DNA from: Lingula anatina
Taxonomy: Eukaryota; Brachiopoda; Lingulata; Lingulida; Lingulidae
Assembly (NCBI RefSeq): GCF_001039355.2
Contig: NW_019775578.1
Span: 169,170 to 221,217, forward strand
Direction of reading: 5' to 3'
DNA: 52,048 nt
Position numbers and translations under genes: made by a program. Below, one piece after another: positions 1-11,539 of this stretch (position 1 is the first letter of the stretch; each line of letters begins with the position of its first letter). The notes beneath the pieces are model-generated. The model saw only the letters and a list, made by a program, of their open reading frames with translations. It was not told the DNA's origin and did not search any database.

Positions 1-861
1 CCTGTGCCAGATGTGAAACGGTTTGACTTTCACATATTTAGGTTCACCTCACTTCATCAATGTCTAAGGACAGTTTTTCTATCGTGGCTGATGTGTACAA
101 TCAAGAAAAACCAATAGAAATTATTTAGTCAGTCATTAATGGGTATTGATCTGTGAAGTTTTTTATATTCAGGCACATTGTTTCCATTCTGATCAGCTTT
201 GTCTATAATTCATGACTTTTCAGTATTTGAATGTAGTTTATGAACATTCTGAGTGACCAAGATCTTTAGGCACAACATCAAATAAATTGACCCCTATTAT
301 GTATATATGTGTTTAATCTTGATGTTATTATTCTGGAAAGGCCATGGTGCTTAAAGAAAAACTACTGAATTTTTTTTTTTCATTTGAAGATTATTTCATC
401 AATTTTTGGTTATGTGACCTAATAACTCTGAAATTTATTTTTCTTTTTAATGTCTGTATATATGTCAGTCTTGCTGTCTGATTTTCAAACTTGATTTGTT
501 GTATTATTGTAAGTGGATTGTTTGAAACAGACTATATGTTTGATTATACCCAACATATCTTTAACCAATAAAGCACAAAGAAATATTCAAAGATAAGATA
601 ATTGAAAATGATAATGGTAAAAAAATCAAGGACAGAATCTTCAAAGAATACAATCGAGATTCATATTTATTGAGATTTTGACATTTAATAAAGTGGACTA
701 TCAAAATGGAGAGAAGTTGACTGGCACTTTATTCTACTTGTAGTTCAAGACAAGGTTTATTAACCTAACACTCACACAATATATTAAATTCCATGTAATA
801 TCCTGCAGTATACACTGTTCTTGCCCTCTGAAGATGAACACAAATGTCAAAGCTTATACTT
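1..861. other. AT-rich stretch, no gene seen
   Basis: No convincing coding frame, splice pattern or repeat with a partner elsewhere in the window was seen. The stretch holds A/T runs and one weak AATAAA-like cluster near 565-580. The block ends at a single N (862), after which an unrelated copia fragment starts abruptly, so the junction is probably an assembly join. Confidence 0.6.
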
Positions 862-862
862 N

Positions 863-3017
863 CAATGGACAGTATTCCACAGAAACACTACACTTGTTGT
901 ATTCTGCACGAACAAAATGGCATTTCACATCAATATGCTTGGATCTTTGATGTTTCACAGGATTCTTAATCAAAGCTATAGCACCTTGGTTATCCTCATA
1001 AATTGTTACAGGACTAACTCCACAAAATGTGCTATTTCCAATCCCCTTAATCAACTGACTTAGATACAGACTCTCTTGTACTGCACTGGCTAGAGCCATG
1101 TACTCAGCTTCACAAGTTGTGAGTGCTACAGTAGGCTGTTTCCTAGCTTTCCACAAAATAAGTGGTCCATCTTGACTTAATGAAAAACAATGCCCTGTAT
1201 AACTACATCTATCTTCTTGTGAAGATGCCCAATCAGCATCACTGTAACCAAATAAACATAAGTTTTCTTCAGATCTCCTGAAGCTTAACTTGTAATTTAC
1301 AGTCGCCTTAATGTACCTAAAAACATGTTTGACTGCAATCCACTGATCACTTGTTGGATTCACTAAATACTGAGAAAGCTTCGTAACTATCCAGCTTAAG
1401 TCTGGTCTAGTGCACAGCATTGCATACATAATGCTACCTATAGCTTCTCTGTACTTCTTACTATCAACAGTATCACCTGTCCCAACAAAATCTAGTTTTT
1501 GCTCGCTAGGAGTGCTTCTCCCTTTGCATTCGGTCATTTCAAATTTCTCAAGTACTTTGGTTAAATACCTTTTCTGGCTCATGATAATCTGACCATCAAT
1601 CTGCTCAAAATCAATTCCTAGAAAGTAACTTAATTTTCCCATATCTTTCATTTGGAATCTTGCACTGAGTAATTCCTTGATCTCATGAATAACTGATACA
1701 TTGTTTCCAGCTATCAATACATCATCAACCCAAATAAGCAAAATAACAACATTTTCACCATCACCTTTGGTAAAAATACATGGATCAACCTCATTCTGGA
1801 TAAACCCATTCTCTATCAAATAACTACTCAAAATTGTGTTCCAGTTCCTACTGGACTGTTTCAAACCGTAGAGAGATTTGTTCAGTTTCCACACTAACTT
1901 TTCACCTTTGTCATTCGCATATTCAGTAAAACCTTCTGCTGGCTCTACATATATTTCACAATCAATTGGAGCATTTAAGTAAGCTGTTTTCACATCCATC
2001 TGATGCAACTCTAAATTACACTGTGTAGCTACTTGCATCAATACACGTATAGATGTGAGATAAGGAGTTGGAGCAAAAGTTTCATGGTAATCTGTGCCCT
2101 CTCTCTGTGTAAAACCTTTTGCTACATACCTGGCCTTATGCTTTAATGTACCATCACTATTCTCTTTCAAAGCATATACCCAACGTCCATCTATGATCTT
2201 TCTATTTTCTGGCAATGTAACTACACTGAAAACTTCATTTTCTCTGAAAGAATTCATTTCTTCATCCATGGCACGCTGCCATTTACTGGCATCATCAGAT
2301 CTAACAGCTTCATCATATGTCTGAGGACACTCTAATATCATCCTATAACAATAGTCCACAGTAATGTAAGATTGGTCTTCATTACCATCACCTAACACAT
2401 AATCATTGAAGTGTTTTGGCATTGAATGCTCCCATGCTGGGTAACGCCTCTCAGGCTCAGTACCCTGTGGAATATCCCCCACTGAATTCTCAATACCCCC
2501 ACTCTCTATCTGTGGCTTAACTTCCTGCGTAACCTCTGATTTAACATTCCCAGTACATCTCACTTCTATCTGAGACTTCGACTCCTGCTTGATATTTTCA
2601 CTACCTCCCACTTCTATCTGAGGCTTAAACTCTTTAATATCAGGCTTAACTGGTGGTGTCTGATCATGGCACTCTAAATGATCATTAGTGCACTTCGAAA
2701 TTTCACCTGTAAATTTCACACACCTACTCTTTTTGACTACACCTGTCTCAGGAAAATAGACAAGATATGAAGAGCTTCTTTTATCGTGCCCAACAAAAAT
2801 TCCTTTCTTGCACCTGGAATCTAATTTGCCTTTGTGTTGTTCATAACTATAACAAGTTGAACCGAACACATGCATACATTTTGCACTGGGTCTAACACCC
2901 GTCACTGCCTCAAAAGGCGTCATTTCAATGCGGTTGTTGTAACATCTATTCCTAATATGTGCAGCAGCCATCACCGCATACACCCACATTACCTTGGGTA
3001 ATTCTGCCTCAATCAGC
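863..3017 (-). mobile_element. Ty1/copia retrotransposon, internal fragment
   Basis: Internal piece of a copia element on the minus strand, bounded on both sides by single Ns (862 and 3018). It is nearly identical to the two flanks of the element at 11540-14324: its low end matches 11937-12271 and its high end matches 12272-12411. No LTR is present here. The abrupt ends inside coding sequence at N bases suggest an orphan contig placed here by scaffolding, rather than natural truncation. Confidence 0.9.
863..3017 (-). CDS. pol: copia pol fragment: integrase C-terminus, reverse transcriptase, RNase H
   Basis: One open frame without stops. The open frame as computed runs 3175-854 (773 aa), but its first 53 residues are a CA-repeat artefact beyond the N. 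Residues about 54-150 are the end of the integrase and the GKL/SRRC-type module after it. Residues 180-235 form an acidic linker with three imperfect repeats of a PQIE/SQIE unit. RT follows: RWVYALK (331), QMDVKTAYLN with catalytic Asp 394, SLYGLKQSSRNW, and WVDDVL with Asp 484-485, a Trp for the usual Tyr of copia YVDD. RNase H has DADW (Asp 646), CEAEYMAL (Glu 689), EDNQGA (Asp 728) and KHIDVKCHFVR. The frame is cut at the N just before the RNase H end. The open state implies a recently active family; integrase core, protease and gag are absent from this piece. Confidence 0.93.
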
Positions 3018-3018
3018 N

Positions 3019-3042
3019 CACACACACACACACACACACACG
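3019..3042. repeat. (CA)n microsatellite at contig start
   Basis: About twelve CA units directly follow the N at 3018. The apparent CVCVCV reading on the minus strand joined to the copia frame is a translation of this repeat and is not part of the element. Confidence 0.9.
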
Positions 3043-3240
3043 TGCATACACATTCCTTATGTTTTGCCAACACAGTTTGTGCTTTTTGTAAGTTTAAAAT
3101 GATACTTGGCAAATTTGTTAACTCTAAACAATGGTCAATATTTTGATGCAGTTTCATACTTGAAATAAGATGCACTGACTGCTTATTGAAGGTTATTTAT
3201 TATTGCATATTAGTAAGTAATACTGTGTCATATATTTCAG

Positions 3241-3694
3241 TTCCCAAGGACTGCTTCCAATCAAGGTAGAGGAAGTCTTTTCAGATCTTGCTTTAGATGC
3301 AGGACAAGCACATAAATGGTTATAATTATTATCATTCATTATTAAATCTAATCATTTCAGACATTTAGAAATGAAAAAAAATTACAGTATTTATAAAAGA
3401 ACAGATTCATTTTACAGTCACAAGAAAGTTCTTTTCTTGTTTCCTTGCTTTAATGACATCATAACAAAGTTAACTTAAAGAGTTTTAGAGGAAAACTTAG
3501 TCAAACAGCTGGTAAAACTGTACATGAAAGCAGTAATTATATGATAGCAGCCAGGAGCTAGTGGTTGTAGAGTTACTGTCAACATCTTTTTACAGCTAAC
3601 ACACTTTAACTGAATTTTATTTTAATATTTTCATCTTTCATTTTTCAGGGTGGTCAGTGCACATCTATTATTAGCTCTGTGGCAGACAGTTTGA
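3241..3694 (+). CDS. candidate last two exons of an unrecognised host gene
   Basis: Exon 1 (3241-3318) follows a good acceptor (tatatttcag at 3231-3240) and ends at a G|GT donor; exon 2 starts after tttttcag at 3648. Joined, they read in one frame: SQGLLPIKVEEVF..., then ...AGQAHKW across the splice, then VVSAHLLLALWQTV and a TGA at 3692-3694. An AATAAA lies 100 bases downstream (3794-3799). I do not recognise the protein. The in-frame splice, terminal stop and poly(A) signal together suggest a real 3' gene end. The donor (gttata) is weak, and the upstream exons would lie beyond the N at 3018, so this stays a candidate. Confidence 0.4.
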
Positions 3695-3793
3695 ACACTT
3701 CAGAATATCATTTTCTTAAAATACCTTTATTTTACTGGTACAATATAATATTGATTATGTTATTAAATGGGTTTTGTCTTTTTTTCTTTTCTA

Positions 3794-3799
3794 AATAAA
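3794..3799 (+). promoter_or_regulatory. candidate poly(A) signal AATAAA
   Basis: Canonical hexamer 100 bases after the stop of the candidate exon pair at 3241-3694. AATAAA is common by chance in AT-rich DNA, so it has weight only through its position. Confidence 0.35.
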
Positions 3800-4116
3800 A
3801 GAGAAAAATTTGCTAAAAGGTGATTTTAATATTTATAAGTAGCCAGCAATGTTGAAGGGTGGGATGCTGAAGGGGGGTTGTTGTTATCTGAAAAAGTGAA
3901 TTTTCTTTATTCCTTCAGTTGATCCAACTTGGGATACGTCACAGTAATGGTACCATGATAAGTTTTAGACCCTTTCCAGCAAAAAGGGCAATTTTTTCAA
4001 ATCCACATCCTCAAATATGGGCCTAAACAAATAATTTGGCCTGTACACCATAAATGGATTTTGATTATAGTTCAAAAAACGTTGACTTTCATCCAAACTT
4101 TTTTTCATTTATAACT

Positions 4117-5100
4117 TTATCCATATGTGACTTTTGAATAATGTTTTTATTTTTATGAACTGTCCCTTAAAGTAGAAATTTTCCTTCATTTGGGTTTTAA
4201 TTTAAAACCTCTACATCACTCAACTAAAAAAGAAATGACCACTTTATGTCATTCTCTGCTTTTACTGAAACAAAAACAAACCCAACACTTGGTTACTGTC
4301 AGGGCAGGAAGTTTTATTACAAAAAGTGTGCTAGATGTTAACAGCACTGAATACAGAGCCCTGACAGAAATGTCTGTACATTATTATTATGTACTCCTTT
4401 AATGCACTCATGAAACATGCACATACAAATACTAGCTAATACATACCTTAACTTGTAAAGATAATGATGCAGTAAATTAGGGACCACAGTTGTAGATGTT
4501 CAAGTTTAAACACACTGGACAATTTGGAGAAGAATAAATACATGCCACGCCCATACAATGTAAATTGGCTGGTACAAGTGTAATTGTTCAAAAATGTAAC
4601 TAAATCANTATATCCATATGTGACTTTTAAATAATGTTTTTATTTTTATGAACTGTCCCTTAAAGTAGAAATTTTCCTTCATTTGGGTTTTAATTTAAAA
4701 CCTCTACATCACTCAACTAAAAAAGAAATGACCACTTTATGTCATTCTCTGCTTTTACTGAAACAAAAACAAACCCAACACTTGGTTACTGTCATGGCAG
4801 GAAGTTTTATTACAAAAAGTGTGCTAGATGTTAACTGCGCTGAATACGGAGCCCTGACAGAAATGTCTGTACATTATTATTATGTACTCCTTTAATGCAC
4901 TCATGAAACATGCACATACAAATACTAGCTAATACATACCTTAACTTGTAAAGATAATGCTGCAGTAAATTAGGGACCACAGTTGTAGATGTTCAAGTTT
5001 AAACACACTGGACAATTTGGAGAAGAATAAATACATGCCACGCCCATACAATGTAAATTGGCTGGTACAAGTGTAATTGTTCAAAAATGTAACTAAATCA
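4117..5100. repeat. 491-bp segment present twice, split by a single N
   Basis: 4117-4607 and 4610-5100 are the same sequence, 493 bases apart, with about six substitutions seen by eye. The N at 4608 sits exactly between them. A 70-codon frame in each copy (4190, 4683) carries several replacement changes between the copies and shows no family features, so it is not annotated as a gene. Best read as an overlap of two contigs or haplotypes. Confidence 0.85.
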
Positions 5101-6720
5101 ATGCCATGCTTGCTTTATACATAAAAGAGAATAACTTTATAAAAGAAGATTCAAAGAGAAATATTCAGAAAAACGGATTGACTAATAAATGCACATATCA
5201 ATTCCATTCTCAACTGTAATCATTTTGAACACAAATCTGTCACTCAAAAGGCAACACCTCACACTAACTGTTCGTAACAGGTAAACAATTCAGAGAAAAC
5301 CATCAGATTATAAAAAATGTGTGAAAAAAAACTAAGTACACCCAGGAGTCCCTCCTTCCACAAGGCAGAGATTTAAGATTGTACAACTTTTAACACAGCC
5401 CAATACACAAGTTGTGCAACAGTTAAGGAAAGAGAAATTATTTCCAAAGTCTGATGATAAACACTGAAATTTTTAAAAAATTTCACTGGAATTGGGGCAG
5501 TATTGTTTCATATGAAATTTACTAACAGCAGAGTAATAGACTGTAGAGACAGGCATACCTGGAAGAAAAGATGTCCCACACAAGCCCATCATTATATACC
5601 TTACTAGTCATATCATTTATTGTGTTGCAAGGAACCAGTCTGAAAAAGAAATGATAATACCAGTATAATCAATGAAAATTTATTTTTAGATAATCTGACA
5701 GCTGGAGGTGTTTGGTATGGGACTGTCCTAGGAGACTGGGAAACCCATCGTGGTTTCAACCTTACAATACACAATAATTTGGGTGTCCCTTCTCTGAGGG
5801 CAGCGATGCTCCTGCCCACAGCTTTCACCATAGAGTGAAAAATTGTAAAGCCACAAATAGTATACTCTTTTTTTNTGCACTCATGAAACATGCACATACA
5901 AATACTAGCTAATACATACCTTAACTTGTAAAGATAATGATGCAGTAAATTAGGGACCACAGTTGTAGATGTTCAAGTTTAAACACACTGGACAATTTGG
6001 AGAAGAATAAATACATGCCACGCCCATACAATGTAAATTGGCTGGTACAAGTGTAATTGTTCAAAAATGTAACTAAATCAATGCCATGCTTGCTTTATAC
6101 ATAAAAGAGAATAACTTTATAAAAGAAGATTCAAAGAGAAATAATCAGAAAAACGGATTGACTAATAAATGCACATATCAATTCCATTTTCAACTGTTAT
6201 CATTTTGAACACAAATCTGTCACTCAAAAGGCAACACCTCACACTAACTGTTCGTAACAGGTAAACAATTCAGAGAAAACCATCAGATTATAAAAAATGT
6301 GAAAAAAAACTAAGTACACCCAGGAGTCCCTCCTTCCACAAGGCAGAGATTTAAGATTGTACAACTTTTAACACAGCCCAATACACAAGTTGTGCAACAG
6401 TTAAGGAAAGAGAAATTATTTCCAAAGTCTGATGATAAACACTGAAATTTTTAAAAAATATCACTGGAATTGGGGCAGTATTGTTTCATATGAAATTTAC
6501 AAACAGCAGAGTAATAGACTGTAGAGACAGGCATACCTGGAAGAAAAGATGTCCCACACAAGCCCATCATTATATACCTTACTAGTCATATCATTTATTG
6601 TGTTGCAAGGAACCAGTCTGAAAAAGAAATGATAATACCAATATAATCAATGAAAATTTATTTTTAGATAATCTGACAGCTGGAGGAGTGAAAAATTGTT
6701 AAGCCACAAATAGTATACTC
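4894..6720. repeat. second overlapping duplicate block around the N at 5875
   Basis: The block 4894-5874 reappears from 5876 to about 6720 with scattered substitutions and one large indel (5708-5832, absent from the second block). No coding potential was seen in either copy. Confidence 0.8.
5708..5832. mobile_element. 125-bp indel segment, possible small interspersed element
   Basis: This segment is present in the first duplicate and cleanly missing from the second, where GCTGGAG continues directly with GAGTGAAA. A short GAG flanks both sides. Its reverse complement shares GTGGGCAGG, CTGCCCTCAG and AAGGGACACCCA with the tandem units at 6991-7330, so it belongs to a dispersed family. Insertion in one copy or deletion in the other cannot be told apart from one pair. 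Confidence 0.45.
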
Positions 6721-6990
6721 TTTTTTTTAAATATCAAAATGAGAAAATGATGATCTAAGATGAAAATAACTTGCTTTTAAATTGAAAAAGAAAATGAAAG
6801 TTCCACATGTTTAGGTATTTTTATACCTTTATCAATTCCTCACAGGGTACAGCTCTCCAGCCAGATATTCTCCTGCCCAAGAACTCCACCTCTGAGTGGA
6901 ACTTAAGTTAAAGACATGGAAACATGGTAGATTTTATTCCATCCTAAAAGATAGATGGGTAATCAAGGGTTTCTTAACATTCCATATTTT

Positions 6991-7330
6991 ATTTTGAACA
7001 GCCAAGGCTACAATAAGAGTAATTCTCAAAGAAAACCTATTAAAAGCTACCCTAGTGGGCAGGGGAACTTCCCTCGGGGGATGGAACCCCAAGAGAGGTG
7101 TGAACCTGTCAAGATTCACTAGTATGGGTGTCCCATCTCTCAGTGCAGAGTATCTTTGTATCTTACTTTTTATTTTGAACAGCCAAGGCCACTGTTAGAG
7201 TAATCTTGACAAATAACTTTTTAAAGGCTAAAGTGGTGGACAGAGGAACTGCCCTCAGGCGGAAGGGACACCCAGCATGGTGTCAATTTGCCAAGATACA
7301 CCAATATGGGTGGGTCAACTTTTTAAAAGA
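6991..7330. repeat. diverged tandem pair, period 181 bp
   Basis: Both units start with ATTTTGAACAGCCAAGGC (6991 and 7172). They share AGAGTAAT, the GTGGRCAGRGGAACT region and a following GGGTG(T/G) stretch. The plus strand of each reads as similar short peptide strings (VGRGTSL..., VDRGTAL...), which may be relics of coding, but frames are not maintained. Related to the 125-bp segment at 5708-5832, which lies in the opposite orientation. Confidence 0.6.
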
Positions 7331-8955
7331 TATTCACATGCTTTTGTTCAATCTACATCACCCTAACATGCATGTACCAGGTATGATATTAATGCATGCA
7401 AGTGTTCAATTCCTAACCAATCTGCACTAAGATTGTAATAAGACTGTCAGAGTAATACAGAAATAGGAAATTCGACAACAGCTTTTATCTCTTAAAGCCC
7501 TCAAATGATAAAATTGATAATTAAAAGTTAACAAACAGGTTTGACTACAAGATAAAAGGTCAGAAAGGGCTGAAGAATAAAGTGACTGGAAGGGGTCAGG
7601 AACATCATGTAACTTACTCTTTGACATGAAGACTTCATGAGCTGTTTCTCTATTTCAGAAAAACCAGGCAAAGTTATATAACTTATAATCTATAGGTTTC
7701 ACAGCACATTGCAAGAGGCTGAAAAGTTTCCACCAATGAGAGGTTAACAAGCAGTAAAAATAAATGAAAATAAATAAATAAATGAGAAAAAACTGGGAAG
7801 GCACATCAAAGATCATGCAGCCAGACATGATAGTACTGGAACTGCTGAGAAACACCAAAGAAAAAAGATTTTGTGAAAAAACTTCCAGTGCAACATGTAT
7901 AAAGAAAAATAAGTGACAAAAATCACATTAAAAAATACTTGTCATTTATAAGACATTAAATCCAAACATGAAGAATCAAGTGTAAAAAAAAATTTAATTA
8001 ATTAAAATGCACTTTTGAACACCACAACCTAATTAATGGTGATTCTTGCTATATAGAGCTATAAGCCTTATAAATGAAATGGGCAAAGTAAATAGAATTT
8101 GAGTATCTTAAATAGAGAAGTATAATTTTTAAAGAGGCAAAATAGGTAGACAAGTTTTAAAATTCCTGATACTCACATTTAAATTTAATGAGCAATTTCC
8201 GTTAATTGTTATGTAAATTCAATAAAAATGCATGTTTGAGAGGATCCCCTCTCAAAAACAAGCTGAACATGGTATATGTAGATATAAACAAAGGTCACCA
8301 ACATCTCATACAACTCTGTTAACCTCTTAGATGTGACCTTTAACCTAAAAGACATATTTTGGACCATACAAAAAACCTAATACAGTAAAACTGTATATTC
8401 ACTGCAAATCTAACCACTCAGAAAGTGTCATCAATGCTATATTGAACTCAATAAATGAGGCTATCCACAATTTCCAGCAATGAAAACATGTTAAAAACAT
8501 CAAAGAGTGAGTACTAAGATATGCTGCCAGTAACATGGATAGTGAAAAACTAGCAAGTAATTCAGTTTCATGGGCTATAAAAGACACTGAAAATGCTAAT
8601 GTGTGAAAGATAAAATATTCAAACAAAAATAAAACAGAATAATTACCGTAAATGTAAACCAATCAGGCCGCTTTTCGAGAGCAACCTGCCTCTTTACCAA
8701 ACAAATCCACTCAGTAAACTTAATATAAAACAAAAATAAGGTTTGGCAGTTCCAGGGTGAACATCACCATAAGTAGTGCCAAAAAACAGGAATAATTACC
8801 ATAAATGTAAATAGATTGTGCCAATTTTCAAAAGTAACCTGCTTCTTTGCCAAACAAAGCCAATTAGTAAACTTAAAGTAAAACAAATAATACGGAAAAA
8901 GCTAATGTCCCTACATAGGGAGGTAAGAAAATTTGATTCATGAAACTCATATTGT
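7331..8955. other. AT-rich stretch, no gene seen
   Basis: Short open frames on both strands are low-complexity and unsupported. Around 8640-8850 a motif near GTAAACCAATCAG / GTAAATAGATTGTG with following CTGCCTCTTTACCAAACAAA is repeated once about 160 bases later (8648 and 8804), a weak tandem pair. The block ends at the N at 8956. Confidence 0.5.
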
Positions 8956-8989
8956 NAAAAAGAACCCCCCTTTTGAAATTGCTGGCTAC

Positions 8990-9339
8990 GGGCCTGCTGT
9001 CTGTCTGTCTGTTTGTCATCAACATAGCTCAAAAAATTGTGGATGAATTTTGATGGAATTTTCAGGGTAGGTCAGAAATGGGTTAACTTAGAAGTGATTA
9101 GTTTTGGGGGTGATCAGGATCAATAATCAATCAATAATCAAAAAACTAAGTTATGGACCGATTTTGATGAAATTTTCTGGAACTGTCAGAAGTGGGCCAA
9201 GGAACAGATGATTAGTTTTTGGTGGTGAGCCGGATCAATAATCAATAATCAAAAATATCAAAAATTTAGGGGTGAAATGGCATTGGATGGAGACTTTGCT
9301 GCCTTGGCGGAGGTCTGCGGTCTCTGAGTGCTTTTCTAG
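8990..9339 (+). mobile_element. Helitron/Helentron-like non-autonomous repeat, copy 1
   Basis: Starts with a (CTGT)n stretch, carries two diverged internal blocks about an ATTTTGATG(A/G)AATTTTC motif, and ends GCCTTGGCGGAGGTCTGCGG...GAGTGCTTTTCTAG followed by T. A terminal CTAG before T with a GC-rich near-hairpin upstream fits the 3' end of Helitron-class elements. The 5' end is missing here. Inverted copies lie at 36180, 37993 and 38627; the last shows both ends. No encoded protein. An alternative is the 3' part of an unknown SINE or LINE. Confidence 0.5.
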
Positions 9340-9379
9340 TTATGAAGGTTAATGCTAATTATGAAACAGATTTACTTTT

Positions 9380-10176
9380 TATAGATGCTGACCAGATCTT
9401 TGATTATAGTTCAATGAACCTATATCGCTCTATGAAGTTGTAAATACTGTGAAATTACTCAGAAATAATAAGTCACCCGGGCCAGACACTTGCTAAATGA
9501 ATACATAAAATCATCTATACATATTATGGCACCATTATATTTAATCAGGAGTGGATTCAGGCTGTCTTCTGGGTCTTCCGGAAGACGGTCAGATTTTCAA
9601 GTTTTTATTGATAGGTATCTAATTTTTTTTTGTCGGAAGATGGTCAAAAATGGAGGATGGATCAACAAAGTTAATTTGGAAAACTGTCAGAAAACATCTC
9701 TGGATCCACCCCTGTTAATGTAGTATTTGATTCTGGAATTGTACCAGATGCATGGCTTAATGGACCCATTAAGCCATTATATAAAAATAAAGGATTAGCT
9801 CATGAACCATAAAACTACAGGCCTATTTCCTTGTTAAGTAGTTTAGCCAAGGTGTTCACATCGATTCTGAGCAAAAGGCTAACTACTTACTCAGATAGCA
9901 CAGATATATTAAAGGAGAATCAAAGCAGATTTATAGCTAATTATTCAAAAGCCGATAATATCTTTACTTTGTACTCTTTGACTGAATTATCATTCTTAAA
10001 AAAGAAGAAGTTATATTGTGCTTTTATAGATTTTAAATCCGCCTTCGATAAAATATAGAGAATGGGATTATGGAGAAAATTATTTAGTGACCAAATAAGT
10101 GGGAAATGCCTAAAGATTACTATGAATATGTACAATGAATGCAAATCAAAAATTACTTTTGGCAATTTCGTGCTAT
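9380..10176 (+). pseudogene. non-LTR retrotransposon (LINE) reverse transcriptase fragment, copy 1
   Basis: Covers only the N-terminal half of a LINE RT. LLRNNKSPGPD is at about 9455-9487, FDSGIVPDAWLNGPIK at about 9728-9775, NYRPISLLSSLAKVF at about 9810-9855, LKENQSRF at about 9915, and YCAFIDFKSAFD with its catalytic Asp at about 10014-10050. Lesions: a frameshift right after SPGPD, the 169-bp MITE at 9546-9714, an in-frame TAA before NYRPIS and a TAG after SAFDKI. The second catalytic DD, endonuclease and tail are missing. LINE sequence continues (SGKCLKITMNMYNECKSKI) until a copia element interrupts it at 10182. A dead copy. Confidence 0.85.
9546..9714. mobile_element. 169-bp MITE (CAGGGGCGGAT-end family) inside the LINE, copy 1
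   Basis: Ends CAGGAGTGGATTCAGG... and ...CTCTGGATCCACCCCTG form imperfect terminal inverted repeats. A perfect 5-bp target duplication TTAAT flanks it (9541-9545 and 9715-9719). Removing element plus one TTAAT restores the LINE frame across LYLNVVFDSG. The interior holds two CGGAAGA(C/T)GGTCA repeats in direct orientation. A relative with a different 5-bp duplication is at 26700-26866. The CAGGGGCGG terminus resembles some hAT-like elements, but 5-bp duplications are not the usual 8, so the superfamily is left open. Confidence 0.85.
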
Positions 10177-10239
10177 GTAGCTGTTGTGCTACTGACGGAT
10201 GTCATTTTAANAAAGAGAACCCCCCTTTTGAAATTGCTG

Positions 10240-10594
10240 GCTACGGGCCTGCTGTGTGCCTGTCTGTTTGTCATCAACATAGCTCAAAAAATTGTGGATG
10301 AATTTTGATGGAATTTTCAGGGTAGGTCAGAAATGGGTTAACTTAGAAGTGATTAGTTTTGGGGGTGATCCGGATCAATAATCAATCAATAATCAAAAAA
10401 CTAAGTTATGGACCGATTTTGATGAAATTTTCTGGAACTGTCAGAAGTGGGCCAAGGAACAGATGATTAGTTTTTGGTGGTGAGCCAGATCAATAATCAA
10501 TAATCAAAAATATCAAAAATTAAGGGGTGAACTGGCATTGGATGGAGACTTTGCTGCCTTGGCGGAGGTCTGCGGTCTCTGAGTGCTTTTCTAG
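10240..10594 (+). mobile_element. Helitron/Helentron-like non-autonomous repeat, copy 2
   Basis: Duplicate of 8990-9339 within the second LINE block, again ending CTAG followed by T (10591-10594). Substitutions relative to copy 1 are few, so it probably reflects the block duplication and not an independent insertion. Confidence 0.5.
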
Positions 10595-10639
10595 TTATGA
10601 AGGTTAATGCTAATACTAATTATGAAACATTTACTTTTT

Positions 10640-11388
10640 ATAGACGCTGACCAGATCTTTGATTATAGTTCAATGAACCTATATCGCTCGATGAAGTTGT
10701 AAATACTGTGAAATTACTCAGAAATAATAAGTCACCCGGGCCAGACACTTGCTAAATGAATACATATTATGGCACCATTATATTTAATCAGGAGTGGATT
10801 CAGGCTGTCTTCTGGGTCTTCCGGAAGACGGTCAGATTTTCAAGTTTTTATTGATAGGTATCTAATTTTTTTTGTCAGAAGATGGTCAAAAATGGAGGAT
10901 GGATCAACAAAGTTAATTTGGAAAACTGTCAGAAAACATTCTGGATCCACCCCTGTTAATGTAGTATTTGATTCTGGAATTGTACCAGATGCATGGCTTA
11001 ATGGACCCATTAAGCCAATATATAAAAATAAAGGATTAGCTCATGAACCATAAAACTACAGGCCTATTTCCTTGTTAAGTAGTTTAGCCAAGGTGTTCAC
11101 ATCGATTCTGAGCAAAAGGCTAACTACTTACTCAGATAGCACAGATATATTAAAGGAGAATCAAAGCGGATTTATAGCTAATTATTCAAAAGCCGATAAT
11201 ATCTTTACTTTGTACCCTTTGACTGAATTATCATTCTTAAAACAGAAGAAGTTATATTGTGCTTTTATAGATTTTAAATCCGCCTTCGATAAAATATAGA
11301 GAATGGGATTATGGAGAAAATTATTTAGTTACCAAATAAGTGGGAAATGCCTAAAGGTTTCTATGAATATGTACAATAATAGCGAGCG
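10640..11388 (+). pseudogene. non-LTR retrotransposon (LINE) reverse transcriptase fragment, copy 2
   Basis: Near-identical to the fragment at 9380-10176 with the same RT motifs (NNKSPGPD, FDSGIVPDAWL, NYRPISLLSSLAKVF, ENQSGF, AFIDFKSAFD), the same MITE insertion and the same in-frame stops. ENQSGF here keeps the Gly that is Arg in copy 1. It ends after KVSMNMYNN, where non-LINE sequence starts. Shared lesions show the two copies descend from one already dead insertion. Confidence 0.85.
10789..10955. mobile_element. 167-bp MITE (CAGGGGCGGAT-end family) inside the LINE, copy 2
   Basis: Same insertion as at 9546-9714, in the second LINE block, with the same TTAAT duplication (10784-10788 and 10956-10960). 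Two small length differences separate the copies. Confidence 0.85.
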
Positions 11389-11538
11389 CAGATGTCCCTA
11401 GGTGGCGTTAGTTGTTCTATTTCGCGAAGCGCCATTAAAACTGTCCCCAGAGTATCAGATTTCAACCCGCTCTTACAATGCACGGCGTGTCTCAACTACT
11501 GCATCAGGAACAACCCTACCTTAACACGTGATAGAGAA
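11389..11538. other. unassigned sequence at contig end
   Basis: About 150 bases of higher GC (CTAGGTGGCGTTAG, TTTCGCGAAGCGCC) that replace the LINE continuation seen in the other block. No match elsewhere in the window. Contains the short palindrome TTCGCGAA. The block ends at the N at 11539. Confidence 0.5.
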
Positions 11539-11539
11539 N

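Larger units (their letters stand above)
8957..11388. repeat. LINE-containing block present twice (8957-10138 and 10212-11370)
   Basis: The two copies start just after the Ns at 8956 and 10211 with the same GAACCCCCCTTTTGAAATTG sequence and stay nearly identical through the Helitron-like repeat, the LINE fragment and the nested MITE. They part after TATGAATATGTACAAT. The first copy continues as LINE and then copia LTR; the second continues into unrelated sequence (11389-11538). Likely two haplotypes placed in series. Confidence 0.85.

Noticed and set aside
3019-3175. N-terminal 52 residues of the long copia frame
   Set aside because: They lie beyond the N at 3018 and include the CA repeat; not part of the element.
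4190-4895. Two 70-codon frames starting MGFNLKPLHH, 493 bases apart
   Set aside because: They are the same AT-rich sequence seen twice across an N. Several of the few differences change amino acids, and no splice or start context supports a gene.
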